Below the pieces are notes generated by a model. It saw only the letters and a program-made list of their open reading frames with translations. It was not told the DNA's origin and made no database searches. Below, in pieces: positions 55,783-64,000 of a stretch of DNA of 64,000 nt; the stretch's first letter is position 1; each line of letters opens with the position of its first letter. This DNA is from Pseudopelobacter sp964542535 (lineage in GTDB: Bacteria; Desulfobacterota; Desulfuromonadia; Geobacterales; Pseudopelobacteraceae): contig CAZIUE010000003.1 in assembly GCA_964542535.1 (NCBI GenBank), positions 186,001 through 250,000 of the forward strand. Reading direction: 5' to 3'. The position numbers and the translations under genes were made by a program.

Positions 55783-56610
55783 TCACTCCTCCTCGACAAG
55801 GGATAGAGCCGCGACATCGTCGTCGGCAGTGCATTCGGTCACCGCGGGAAGAAACCAGATCGGCCCCTGGTCACGGTTCTGATAGATCCTGATCATCCTG
55901 AGACGACACAGCTCCAGGAGCGCCAGAAAGGTAACGATCGCCCGTTCGCGGCTCACGTCTTCCCGGAGCAGGTCGTCAAAGGCTATCATATCCCGCTCCT
56001 GGAGCAATGCCAGGATCTCGTTGATGCTGTCGGCGATGCTCAGGGCATCGGCGGCGGCCACCTCATGGAAGCTTTCCACCGGTATGCGGCTCAACAGCGA
56101 ACGAAAGGCATCCACCAGCTCGAACAGGTCCAGCTCCAGAGGCCCCTCCTCCTGACGGTCCGCCAGGAGCTCCGCCTCGCACAGGGGGCGGGTAAAGACC
56201 TCCCGTCCCAGGAGCGCGCGGGCGCCCAGGAGCGTTCCTGCCTCCTTGTAGCGCTGGTACTCCAGCAGCCGCCGCACCAGCTCGGCGCGGGGGTCCTCTT
56301 CCTCCTCCCCCTCCCCTTCCTCATCGTCCTGGGGGAGCAGCATGGCCGACTTGATCTGCAGCAGCGTGGAGGCCATGAGCAGGAAATCCCCCGCCACGTC
56401 CAGGTTCAGGTCCTTCATCAGCCGGATGTACTCCAGATACTGGCGGGTGATCTCGGCGATGGGGATATCCCGGATATCCAGCTCGTTTTTCCTGATCAGG
56501 TGCAGCAGCAGGTCAAGCGGTCCGTCGAACTTGTCCAGACGCACATGGTAGACACCCTGGAATCCCTCCAGGGGGAGGGTTTCCTCCCGCTGTTCCGCGT
56601 CTCTGGTCAT
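55783..56610 (-). CDS. scpA: Segregation and condensation protein A
   Basis: A 275-residue kleisin that bridges SMC heads and binds ScpB. N-terminal signature FDGPLDLLLHLIRKNELDI and IPIAEITRQYLEYI; TLLQIKSAMLLPQ in the middle followed by an acidic stretch (DDEEGEGEEEEDP); C-terminal winged helix with TFLALLELCRL. Start at ATG 56610 has a weak ribosome site and may depend on coupling with the M50 gene 21 bases upstream. Confidence 0.96.
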   Translation of the reverse strand: MTRDAEQREETLPLEGFQGVYHVRLDKFDGPLDLLLHLIRKNELDIRDIPIAEITRQYLEYIRLMKDLNLDVAGDFLLMASTLLQIKSAMLLPQDDEEGEGEEEEDPRAELVRRLLEYQRYKEAGTLLGARALLGREVFTRPLCEAELLADRQEEGPLELDLFELVDAFRSLLSRIPVESFHEVAAADALSIADSINEILALLQERDMIAFDDLLREDVSRERAIVTFLALLELCRLRMIRIYQNRDQGPIWFLPAVTECTADDDVAALSLVEEE

Positions 56611-56631
56611 GGGCTGTGACGGTTCCCGGGG

Positions 56632-57309
56632 TCAGCGCATCATCAGGCTGGTCACTCCCAGCACCAGCCCGCTCTGGGGACCGGCCAGGAGGTGGATGGC
56701 GGCGCTCAGGACCGGCGACAGCACAATGGAAAACAGGTTGGTGAAGAAGACCAGCACGATGATGATCAACATGCCGTAGGGTTCGATACGCGACCAGGTC
56801 TGGGCCTGGCGAAAGGGGAGCAGCCCCACCAGGACCCGGCCGCCGTCCAGGGGGGGGACCGGAATCATGTTGAAGATGGCCAGCAGCAGATTGATGTAGA
56901 CCGAAAAGGCCAGCATCAACAGCAGCGGTTCGATGACGAAGGCCAGGGGAGACGCGGCCGCCGGGTTGTCCAGGGCCACCGCCCCCCGCAGCAGCAGCGC
57001 GGAGACGATTGCCAGGAGCAGGTTGGTGATGGGGCCGGCGGCGGCAACCCAGATCATGTTCTTCCGGGGGTTATGAAGGTTCTCAAACAGCACCGGCACC
57101 GGCTTGGCCCAGCCGATACCGATGAAGAAGATCATAAGGGTGCCGATGGGGTCCAGGTGCTTCAGGGGGTTCAGGGTCAGCCTCCCCAGCATGCGCGCCG
57201 TGGGATCGCCGAAGTGCCAGGCAACGAAGCCGTGGGAGACCTCGTGACAGGTGATGGCCAGCATGCCCGGCACGAGCATGATCGAGAGTTTAAGCAGAAA
57301 ATCGTCCAT
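56632..57309 (-). CDS. Site-2 protease family (M50) membrane metalloprotease
   Basis: A 225-residue M50B protease of the short Rip2/YwhC-like type. Start at ATG 57309 behind AAGGAG; an in-frame start 12 codons upstream is less likely. The zinc motif is HEVSHG in ITCHEVSHGFVAWHFGD, and the second metal-binding motif is NMIPVPPLDGGRV. Four to five hydrophobic helices place it in the inner membrane. Such proteases cut inside membrane segments; the substrate is unknown. Lies between tex and scpA, an arrangement common with scpA/scpB. Confidence 0.95.
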   Translation of the reverse strand: MDDFLLKLSIMLVPGMLAITCHEVSHGFVAWHFGDPTARMLGRLTLNPLKHLDPIGTLMIFFIGIGWAKPVPVLFENLHNPRKNMIWVAAAGPITNLLLAIVSALLLRGAVALDNPAAASPLAFVIEPLLLMLAFSVYINLLLAIFNMIPVPPLDGGRVLVGLLPFRQAQTWSRIEPYGMLIIIVLVFFTNLFSIVLSPVLSAAIHLLAGPQSGLVLGVTSLMMR

Positions 57310-57347
57310 TACGCTCCTTACTACAACGGGAAAATCGGTGACCATAC

Positions 57348-59555
57348 CTACCAGAGTGCGGCGTCAAAGTCAATCGCGCCCCCCTCCCCCCTCATGGCCT
57401 CCCGGATGGAGAGGGAGATCCGCTTGCGCTTCGGGTCGGCGGAGAGCACCTTGACGCTAACCACCTGACCGGCCTGGACGGCGTCGTGGGGGTTCTTGAC
57501 AAAGCGGTTGGCCAGATGACTGACATGCACCAACCCGTCCTGGTGGACGCCGATGTCCACAAAGGCGCCAAAGGCGGTCACGTTGGTCACCACCCCCTGC
57601 AGCACCATCCCCTCCCGCAGGTCCTCGATCTCGCGGATGTCGTCGCGGAAGGCGGCGGTCTGGAACTGGCTGCGCGGGTCGCGCCCCGGCTTCTTCAGCT
57701 CCTCGCGGATGTCCCGCAGGGTGGGGAGCCCCACACCGTCGGAGACGTAGCGCTTGAGGTCGATGCGCTCGGTCAGGGCCGGGTCGGCCACCAGTTTGGC
57801 CAGGGGGACCCCCAGGTCCCGGGCCATGGACTCCACCAGGGGGTAGCGCTCGGGATGCACGGCGCTGTTGTCCAGGGAGTGCTCGCCGTCGCGGATGCGC
57901 AGGAAGCCGGCGGCCTGTTCGAAGGCCTTGGCGCCGAAGCGGGGCACCTTCATCAGGGCGCTGCGGGAGGCGAAGGGACCGTTTTCGTCGCGGAAGCGGG
58001 TAATGGCCTTGGCCAGGGAGGGACCGATGCCGGAGACGTAGGAGAGCAGCGCCCAGGAGGCGGTGTTCAGGTCGACCCCCACGTAGTTGACGCACGACTC
58101 CACCACCCCGTCCAGGGCCTTCTTGAGCATGGCCTGGTTGACGTCGTGCTGGTACTGCCCCACCCCGATGCTCTTAGGGTCGATCTTCACCAGCTCTCCC
58201 AGGGGGTCCTGGAGACGGCGGCCGATGGAGATGGCCCCCCGCACGGTCAGGTCCAGCTCCGGGAACTCCTCCCGTGCGATCTCCGAGGCGGAGTAAACGC
58301 TGGCGCCGGCCTCACTCACCGACACCACCGGAAGCGTCCTCCCCTCCCCGGCCAGGGTCTCGCGGCAGAAGATCTCCATCTCCCGGCCGGCGGTGCCGTT
58401 CCCCACGGCGATCATCTCCACGTCATAGGCCTCCACCAGCCGCATCAGCTCCTTGCGGGCCTGGGGGAGGCGCGCCTCGCCGGTATGGGGATAGATGGTC
58501 ACATGCTCCAGGAAGCGGCCGGTGGCGTCCAGTACCGCCAGCTTGGAGCCGGTGCGGAAGCCGGGATCGATGGCCAGCACCCGTTTCCCCCCGGCCGGAG
58601 GGGCCAGGAGCAGGGTGCGCAGGTTCTGGGCGAACACGGCGATGGCCTCCTCGTCGGCCCGCTCCTTGGACTCCAGGCGCAGCTCCACCTCGATGGAGGG
58701 GGCGATCAGCCGCTTGTAGGCGTCCTCGGCCACCCGCTCCAGGAGCGGCTTGAAGACGCTCTCCCCCCGGACCAGGCGCGACTTCAGCCCGGCCATGATC
58801 TGCTCCTGGGGGGCGGTGATGGAGAGGAACAACACCTCTTCCTTCTCCCCTCGCCGCATGGCCAGCATGCGGTGGGACGGCACATCCCGAAGCGGCTCCT
58901 GGTAGTCGTAGTACATCTCGAACTTGGTCACCTGATCCTTCCTGTCCGCCGCAACCCGCGACGCCATCACCCCCTGCTCGGCGGTCAGGCGCCGCACCAT
59001 GGCGCGGCAGTCGGCGTCATCGGAGAGCCGTTCGGCCAGGATATGGCCGGCCCCCTCCAGGGCCGCCGCGGCATCGGGAACCTCCTGCTCCGGGTTGACG
59101 AAGGGGGCGGCAGCCTGCTCGGGAGTCCCGTTCAGCAGCTCCTGGGCCGCCATGATATCCGCCAGCGGCTCCAGCCCCCGCTCCCGGGCGATGGTCGCCT
59201 TGGTGCGGCGCTTGGGCTTGAAGGGGAGGTACAGGTCCTCCACCTCGGTCTTCCTGGAGGAGGATTCGATGCGCAGGCGCAGCTCGTCAGTCAGCTTCCC
59301 CTGCTCCTGGATGGAGTTAAGCACGGTCAGCTTGCGCTCCTCCAGTTCGCAGAAGTAGGCGTACTGTTCCTCGATCTCGCGGATGCGCACCTCGTCCAGT
59401 TCCCCGGTCATCTCCTTGCGGTAGCGGGCGATGAACGGCACGGTGGCGCCCCCCTGGAGCAGCTCCACGCAGTTCTCCACCTGGGTGCGTTTGAGGGCGG
59501 TGATGTCAATGAGGTACTGGATGATCTTGGTCAACTGGTCATTGGTCGGCTTCAT
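57348..59555 (-). CDS. tex: Tex-family RNA-binding transcriptional accessory protein
   Basis: A 735-residue Tex/YhgF protein that binds RNA and associates with transcription. Start at ATG 59555 behind AGGAG. The N-terminal helical region includes VPFIARYRKEMTGELDE; the YqgF/RuvX-like domain is about 325-450 (VLAIDPGFRTGSKLAVLD, IGNGTA-type VGNGTAGREME); helix-hairpin-helix region LNTASWALLSYVSGIGPSLA (about 500-560); and a C-terminal S1 domain about 650-720 (GMVLQGVVTNVTAFGAFVDI, VHVSHLANRFVKNP). First gene of the run tex-M50-scpA-mscL-scpB. Confidence 0.97.
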   Translation of the reverse strand: MKPTNDQLTKIIQYLIDITALKRTQVENCVELLQGGATVPFIARYRKEMTGELDEVRIREIEEQYAYFCELEERKLTVLNSIQEQGKLTDELRLRIESSSRKTEVEDLYLPFKPKRRTKATIARERGLEPLADIMAAQELLNGTPEQAAAPFVNPEQEVPDAAAALEGAGHILAERLSDDADCRAMVRRLTAEQGVMASRVAADRKDQVTKFEMYYDYQEPLRDVPSHRMLAMRRGEKEEVLFLSITAPQEQIMAGLKSRLVRGESVFKPLLERVAEDAYKRLIAPSIEVELRLESKERADEEAIAVFAQNLRTLLLAPPAGGKRVLAIDPGFRTGSKLAVLDATGRFLEHVTIYPHTGEARLPQARKELMRLVEAYDVEMIAVGNGTAGREMEIFCRETLAGEGRTLPVVSVSEAGASVYSASEIAREEFPELDLTVRGAISIGRRLQDPLGELVKIDPKSIGVGQYQHDVNQAMLKKALDGVVESCVNYVGVDLNTASWALLSYVSGIGPSLAKAITRFRDENGPFASRSALMKVPRFGAKAFEQAAGFLRIRDGEHSLDNSAVHPERYPLVESMARDLGVPLAKLVADPALTERIDLKRYVSDGVGLPTLRDIREELKKPGRDPRSQFQTAAFRDDIREIEDLREGMVLQGVVTNVTAFGAFVDIGVHQDGLVHVSHLANRFVKNPHDAVQAGQVVSVKVLSADPKRKRISLSIREAMRGEGGAIDFDAALW

Positions 59556-60136
59556 TGTATCTGTTTCTCCTGGTAAGTGCCGGGGTTCCGCGCGCATCTT
59601 CGCAGTGGATGTGCAGGGGCGGAACGACCGTCACCGGGGGACAAGGTTCATAACCTGTCCGTTGTTTTCATCTCTGGTCGGGATCTGGTCCAACAGGTGG
59701 GGTACATGGAAAAAACGGCACCGGGCGGGATCGCTCCCGCCCGAATGGTTGTGGGTAAAATCAACAGCTTATTTCTCACGATTTTCGCCTGTCACCGCCC
59801 GAGCCCGGGCAGTCTGAGTAGCACAAGCCGGTGCATCGACACAAGTCTTTTCAACCGGCCAGGGGAAACGGGAAAGCCGTCCAGGACAGCAAAATCTATG
59901 CTCGTTGACGACGATGATGCGGGATGGGGCAATGGTGCAGAAGGGGCACGGCGTCATAGGTCACCACGTTCTGACAGGTCAGCCTTTATCCTTTTTGTAC
60001 GCTTGTGGCGCCACATCGCGGCACTTTTGCTCGATTTGGTGCGATATTATCTGAATCATTTCAGGGCCAAGGAGAAATTAAGCTGTAATCTTCGAAAGGT
60101 AATGGGGATAGCCTGTGATTTGTATTGGCCCTCGTT
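59556..60136. other. Gene-free boundary between the tex operon and the BREX-like island
   Basis: About 580 bases. The tex promoter should lie at its left end (reading minus). GC falls towards 60 kb. Open frames here show no recognisable or compositionally convincing protein. It contains the terminator of the island at 59710-59743. Confidence 0.5.
59710..59743 (-). terminator. Intrinsic terminator at the end of the BREX-like operon
   Basis: On the minus strand CGGGCGGGA (59743-59735), GCGA loop, TCCCGCCCG (59730-59722), six bases, then TTTTTT. A 9-bp perfect GC stem. It lies 390 bases after the last island gene. Confidence 0.7.
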
Positions 60137-60346
60137 TCATTCGAATGACTCACAGCCATGCAGCTTATATTTTTCGATTATCTCTTTCAGTTGCTCTTCC
60201 GACGTCTCAAAATACCCGGCCAAGCATGTAAGACACATCATCCGTTCAACCTTCTGATTGATGAGTTTCTTATTAAGTCCAATTTCATTCTTGGAAAGAT
60301 TCTCTTTGTCACAATAAGCACAATTTTTTTGTTTTCTCGTTCTCAC
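60137..60346 (-). CDS. Small zinc-ribbon protein coupled to the BrxL-like gene
   Basis: A 69-residue protein from GTG 60346 that overlaps the BrxL-like stop by GTGA. It has two cysteine pairs (KNCAYCDKENLSKNEIGLNK and ERMMCLTCLAGYF), a likely zinc ribbon, and a charged C-terminal helix (SEEQLKEIIEKYKLHGCESF). The family is recognisable as a small conserved type (CxxC...NKKL...MCLxCL) but I know no function for it. The overlap implies co-expression with the defence genes. AT-rich codon use agrees with the island rather than with the core genome. Confidence 0.72.
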   Translation of the reverse strand: MRTRKQKNCAYCDKENLSKNEIGLNKKLINQKVERMMCLTCLAGYFETSEEQLKEIIEKYKLHGCESFE

Positions 60347-61800
60347 TGATTTTCCTCGCGTAACATGTAAGCGGCTACATTCTTCCCTCCGAATTCAAGC
60401 GGGTCTATCTTTTGCAGCTGTTGCCGAATCACCGTGCGCATCTGCACGGCGGGACGCAGACAGTATCGCTTGAATTCCCCTTTATCGATTCCGTCTGGAG
60501 CTGTGACGTGCGGAAATATCAATTTAAGGTAGGCCGTACACAACCGTAATACCGCTTCCGTGTCGCGGGTGTCCGCCCCGGAAGGATAATCCACCAGTTT
60601 TTCAACGACATGCCGGTAAATAAGTGTTTCCGCAGGCTGGCGTAGCAGATGCATGATTTCAGAAAAATACTCCGTGTTCAGAGCCCAACCGTTGATTTTC
60701 AGGTTCTCACTCATGCGCGGGATATCGCGTCCCCGGATAAAACCGTGAAACCGATCCAGTAATGCTGACTCGTGAAACACTTGCGGCAGCCTCTGGAACA
60801 TATCTCTTGTTTCGTCCATCTCTGTTTGAGGGATGTTCCCCAGCAGGATGACACCGGCGCCGCCAATGATACGGTTCTTACCTACCGTAATCTCCCCACT
60901 TTCCATGTAGGCTTTCAGTCCGCCCTGCATCTCACTCGGGTCAGGAAAGTTAATCGACTGGATTTCGTCCAGTGCTACAAAGTCGTTCGACGCGATCAGA
61001 CCGGGGCTCTTCCCATTGATATCGCCGAACATCTTAGCCCTTGTCAGCGTCCCCCCGCTGACCAACCAGCCATATTTCCCAACCCGACCGAACATATAAG
61101 ACTTGCCTGTTCCCTTGGGTGCCAGCTCCACCAGATTCAAGCGCGGCTCGATGAACGGCAACAGGCGCGTCAGTACCGTGTGTTTCTGTACCCAGTCTTC
61201 GTAACCCTCCGGGTTGTAATCTATCGCTCCCAGCACAACGTCGATCCACTCCTCGGCAGTGAACTGACTGCGGGCCTCTCTATATGCGTCCAGATCAATC
61301 GTGTACGGGCAAAAATTCTTATACTCTAATAGAGTGAAACATCCTCGCGGATTCTCGCTGTCCGGACTGCGGTATCCCAGTTGCACCAGCCCCCAGCCAC
61401 CAGCCGTTTTTACGACATCATCTTTGATCCGGTTCCAGACGTAATCTTCGATTAGTGTTTCAGCATGCCCAAACCCCAATTCTGGAATCGCAAACGTGTA
61501 CTCGTCGGACCGCACGTTGAATTGGATTTCAATCTTGGCCAGAAACTTCTTCGTGCGCCCCTCACTTCGCGCTGCGTCCTTCAATTCCAGCAAATTCTCC
61601 CGGCGCGGAATGATTTCGTAGATGTATTTTCGCAAAGCCTCGGCATCGTGAATTCTGCCGTCCGACTCCGCCTTACGCTTTAGAATCCAGTCGCGCAAAA
61701 ACGATGGGATCGACGCCACCTTGAAGATCGCCACAATGTTCGGGGCCTTGAAGACTGTCGTGTCCGGAAATGCCGCCCGTAATTTTTCAGTATTGACCAT
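60343..61800 (-). CDS. BrxL-like AAA+ ATPase without a visible Lon protease domain
   Basis: A 485-residue protein resembling the ATPase part of BrxL, the Lon-like component of BREX phage defence. Walker A is VELAPKGTGKSYMFGRVG (about residue 227), Walker B FVALDEIQSINFPD, sensor region VILLGNIPQTEM and the arginine-finger region ALLDRFHGFIRGRDIP. BrxL of type 1 is about 680 residues with a C-terminal Lon-like Ser-Lys protease fold; here the protein ends soon after the AAA+ lid, so that part is absent or strongly reduced. Start at ATG 61800, 21 bases after the pglZ stop. Codon use is AT-richer than in the core. Confidence 0.82.
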   Translation of the reverse strand: MVNTEKLRAAFPDTTVFKAPNIVAIFKVASIPSFLRDWILKRKAESDGRIHDAEALRKYIYEIIPRRENLLELKDAARSEGRTKKFLAKIEIQFNVRSDEYTFAIPELGFGHAETLIEDYVWNRIKDDVVKTAGGWGLVQLGYRSPDSENPRGCFTLLEYKNFCPYTIDLDAYREARSQFTAEEWIDVVLGAIDYNPEGYEDWVQKHTVLTRLLPFIEPRLNLVELAPKGTGKSYMFGRVGKYGWLVSGGTLTRAKMFGDINGKSPGLIASNDFVALDEIQSINFPDPSEMQGGLKAYMESGEITVGKNRIIGGAGVILLGNIPQTEMDETRDMFQRLPQVFHESALLDRFHGFIRGRDIPRMSENLKINGWALNTEYFSEIMHLLRQPAETLIYRHVVEKLVDYPSGADTRDTEAVLRLCTAYLKLIFPHVTAPDGIDKGEFKRYCLRPAVQMRTVIRQQLQKIDPLEFGGKNVAAYMLREENQ

Positions 61801-61821
61801 GGTTGATTGCCCTCGTTGAAA

Positions 61822-63933
61822 CTACAGATCAAAATCGTCATTCTCAACAATTTGCGCCCGTTTATCTCCGGTCTTTGTCTTCGGCACGAACTGCCCCATT
61901 CGCGAGAAAATCACAACCGGCACCAGCCGTTCCTCCAGCGTTGCCCCGCCGTGTATCTCAAAGCCCTGTCCACCGCCCCTCTTGGGCAAACGGTCATACC
62001 CGCGCACCACCCAATGCCTGCCGTCCAGCGTTTCCTCCAGTTCCGGAGGACATCCACCTTGCGCCGCTCGCTCGCGGTAGCGCCAATCGGCGATTTCCGC
62101 TCCAGACTCGCAGGTAAGAGTCCGCGCCAGCCTCGGTTCTGACTGCCACGCCAGCACCGCCAGCCGCGAACTCCCGTGGTCTGCAGTGACAAGTATCCGC
62201 TCAAACCGCGACAGCCCCTCCGCTACACGCGGCAAAATCTCATTACCGATTACATCCAACGCCGCAGCCAGATTCTCCTCCGCGCGCCGCGTCTCGTGCG
62301 CCTCCGCACCATTATGTGCGATGTTATCGAAGCGCTTGATATCCCGTAACCTCCGCGATGCGTCTGGCCAATTAATGTAATTAAATATCGTCGAAGTCGG
62401 CAGATGTGCCTTACCGACCGCAATCGAATCCACGCCCATATTGCGTTGCCGCGCCAGTACCACCATCATCGGCAACCACTCCGCGCCCATCGCATCAACC
62501 ACCAGCAATGCGCACCCGTTGTCTGAAATATACTGTTGCACTATTGTATCCCGCGACTGCACCGAACTCGGAAGGACCACCTGCTGCGCCCTCTTGTAAA
62601 ACTCCGGTGTCACGCGATTAACCAGTTTCTGTTCACGGTATTCCCTGAAATATTCTTCCAGTGTCATGTCGTCGAAAATGAGATCTGCGTACAGATACGC
62701 TGTCGCTAGTGGATACACGCCTTTTACAGCGTTTGATACAACGCCGTCCATAGCGCACCGCCGCAGTAATTCAGCTCGCTCCGCGTCCGTCCCACAGTTC
62801 AACCACGGTGCAACTCTCGACGTGGATTCTTCCTCGCAACGCACAATGAACTGCCGGATATCCACATCGAACAATGTAACATCCGCTTCCTGTATAGCAT
62901 CCCTTCGTTCGCCAGCATACCATACTGATTCATCAAGCAATTCCGCCGCGCCCGTTACATATGCAGAGCGGAAGTTGCCGACAGCAACCCCTTTTTGTTG
63001 TACGACACACTCAAGGTAACTTCCCTTGGTTGCAATGTGTTTTGCCAGCCACAGTACTGCTTCGCGTTCCGCACCCTTGCGCCCGTCAAAAACACGTAAG
63101 ATGTGCTTTGCAACTCCACCTTCCGGGAAAAACAGTGTCTTGAGAGTTTCCGACAGTGTTTTTCCCGCACCTTCTTTACCCCGCTCGCATATCCACCGCA
63201 AGGCATCTTCGGATAATCCCGCATTTTCCACGCCGTAAAACACGCGAGCAAAATCCGGCAGACACACCACCTGCCGAACCTCGGCGCTTAGCCCCGCCAA
63301 TTCACGCCCTTCCGAGGCAACCACAATTCGCCGAACAGAGCTGTCACTCGGATGTTCCTCGGTATACAGCAAATACTTCTGAAATGTGTTACACGCTTCA
63401 GGAATGAATGATGCCAAATCGTCCCCAACCAGCATCACCTCTGTACGCCCAGTGACTCTTTCCGTCTCTTCAGGAAAGACTGTCGAAATTTCAACCAGTT
63501 GCTTACCCTGGCGATAGCGCGGATTTGTGAAAACACCATCAAGAATCAATCCTGTTCCGTCATCGCTCCGCAAAAAACAAACCGCCTCTCGCCCAGACGC
63601 ACTGTCCACCCATTCGCGCAAAGCGACAATCGCAGCCCGTTTATTCTCGTCCGTCAACAACGCAAGATAGCCGGGCATCCCCAGCAATACCACAGCCTTG
63701 CCGCTTGCCTCGTATGTCGCCATCGCATCGCGCACTCGTCCGAAGACTTCGTCAGGCATTGGGAGCCACGCGTATTCAGTCACAAGATCGCTCAAACGCA
63801 GCTCAATGTCGCCGCGTTCTTGACAGAACCGGCGCAACGCCGTCCAGTTCTCTCCCGGAGGTGCGATCACCACCCGCGCCTTTGCCTCCGCAAGGGGATT
63901 TCTGATGTATTCGCAATACTCGTTCAGTGTCAT
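61822..63933 (-). CDS. pglZ: PglZ-domain protein of a BREX-type defence system
   Basis: A 703-residue protein. The C-terminal half is an alkaline-phosphatase-superfamily PglZ domain: metal strand ALLVVDAMGAEWLPMM, then ILVTADHGSSRLAVL and the terminal EIHGGATLEERLVPVV. The N-terminal 350 residues are a family-specific helical region starting MTLNEYCEYIRNPLAEAKAR. PglZ is the defining component of BREX systems, which block phage DNA replication, usually with a methyltransferase. The adjacent BrxL-like gene and the lack of a methyltransferase in view suggest a type 4-like layout, but the upstream genes are outside the window. Start at ATG 63933, 4 bases after the previous stop. Confidence 0.9.
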   Translation of the reverse strand: MTLNEYCEYIRNPLAEAKARVVIAPPGENWTALRRFCQERGDIELRLSDLVTEYAWLPMPDEVFGRVRDAMATYEASGKAVVLLGMPGYLALLTDENKRAAIVALREWVDSASGREAVCFLRSDDGTGLILDGVFTNPRYRQGKQLVEISTVFPEETERVTGRTEVMLVGDDLASFIPEACNTFQKYLLYTEEHPSDSSVRRIVVASEGRELAGLSAEVRQVVCLPDFARVFYGVENAGLSEDALRWICERGKEGAGKTLSETLKTLFFPEGGVAKHILRVFDGRKGAEREAVLWLAKHIATKGSYLECVVQQKGVAVGNFRSAYVTGAAELLDESVWYAGERRDAIQEADVTLFDVDIRQFIVRCEEESTSRVAPWLNCGTDAERAELLRRCAMDGVVSNAVKGVYPLATAYLYADLIFDDMTLEEYFREYREQKLVNRVTPEFYKRAQQVVLPSSVQSRDTIVQQYISDNGCALLVVDAMGAEWLPMMVVLARQRNMGVDSIAVGKAHLPTSTIFNYINWPDASRRLRDIKRFDNIAHNGAEAHETRRAEENLAAALDVIGNEILPRVAEGLSRFERILVTADHGSSRLAVLAWQSEPRLARTLTCESGAEIADWRYRERAAQGGCPPELEETLDGRHWVVRGYDRLPKRGGGQGFEIHGGATLEERLVPVVIFSRMGQFVPKTKTGDKRAQIVENDDFDL

Positions 63934-63937
63934 GGTA

Positions 63938-64000
63938 TTACTCCAGCACGGAAAGTCCTACATCGGGGATCTGATCAATCATCTTCAGGAGCAGTGCCTT
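63938..64000 (-). CDS. C-terminal end of an upstream BREX-operon gene (partial)
   Basis: The last 20 codons of a minus-strand gene that continues beyond the window, ending KMIDQIPDVGLSVLE and TAA at 63940-63938. It stops 4 bases before pglZ and so belongs to the same operon. In BREX loci this position often holds a large P-loop ATPase or another core gene; the visible part is too short to tell. Confidence 0.75.
   Translation of the reverse strand, partial: KALLLKMIDQIPDVGLSVLE

Noticed and set aside
57486..59576. A 696-codon plus-strand frame opposite tex
   Set aside because: Shadow frame of Gly, His and Leu runs; tex is unmistakable on the other strand.
59577..60257. A 226-codon plus-strand frame right of tex
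   Set aside because: Composition drifts along its length and it runs through the terminator and into the zinc-ribbon gene.

Overview
The window is GC-rich, densely coded bacterial chromosome, almost certainly from an anaerobic deltaproteobacterium of the Geobacter / Pelobacter propionicus / Trichlorobacter group (Desulfuromonadales or Geobacterales). This is inferred from the mix of families: a double-cubane-cluster protein pair, SelD plus YedF, a c-heme fatty acid cis/trans isomerase, a PocR-type hybrid kinase, NikR, a CobN-like chelatase behind a TonB receptor, and the gene order around dnaE-accA and the tex-scp run. I could not search a database, so the species is open.

Layout. 1-7.6 kb: end of a KefG-like flavoprotein, KefB/C-type antiporter, a three-PAS hybrid kinase and Cti. 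7.6-9.5 kb: UbiB-like kinase and a phasin-like coiled coil (minus). 9.9-15.5 kb: dnaE, accA, rluB. 15.5-17.5 kb: activator ATPase and double-cubane protein. 17.6-20.8 kb: a PIF1/RecD-like helicase, yedF, selD (minus). 21.2-23.9 kb: a Zn-ribbon/CarD-like protein, rsgA, a GreAB-C protein, a spermidine-synthase-like protein. 24.3-36.7 kb: one long operon with TonB-dependent receptor, binding protein, a small HTH protein, FecCD permease, ATPase, CobN/ChlH-like protein, ChlI and a ChlI-ChlD fusion. 37-41 kb: His-rich metal protein, FmdE-like protein, PocR kinase, nikR. 41-44.6 kb: TatD-radical SAM fusion, truD, trmL. 44.8-48 kb: serA, lgt, ferritin, then tRNA-Leu(GAG). 48.2-54.4 kb: secG, tpiA, pgk, acnB, MEMO (minus). 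54.7-59.6 kb: tex, M50 protease, scpA, mscL, scpB (transcribed in that order on the minus strand). 60.1-64 kb: the downstream end of a BREX-like phage-defence operon with visibly lower GC, running off the right edge.

The most interesting units are the tetrapyrrole uptake plus class I chelatase operon (24.3-36.7 kb), which pairs an uptake system for a metal-chelate ligand with a complete chelatase and resembles the hmu haem systems of anaerobes with added AAA+ subunits, and the PglZ/BrxL-like island, whose BrxL-like ATPase lacks a visible Lon protease part and is translationally coupled to a tiny zinc-ribbon gene. Smaller surprises are an in-frame composite repeat inside the CobN-like gene, an activator ATPase with no ATG/GTG/TTG start before its P-loop, MscL with a zinc ribbon nested between scpA and scpB, a perfect palindrome on the nikR -10 box and a probable attenuator in the pgk leader.
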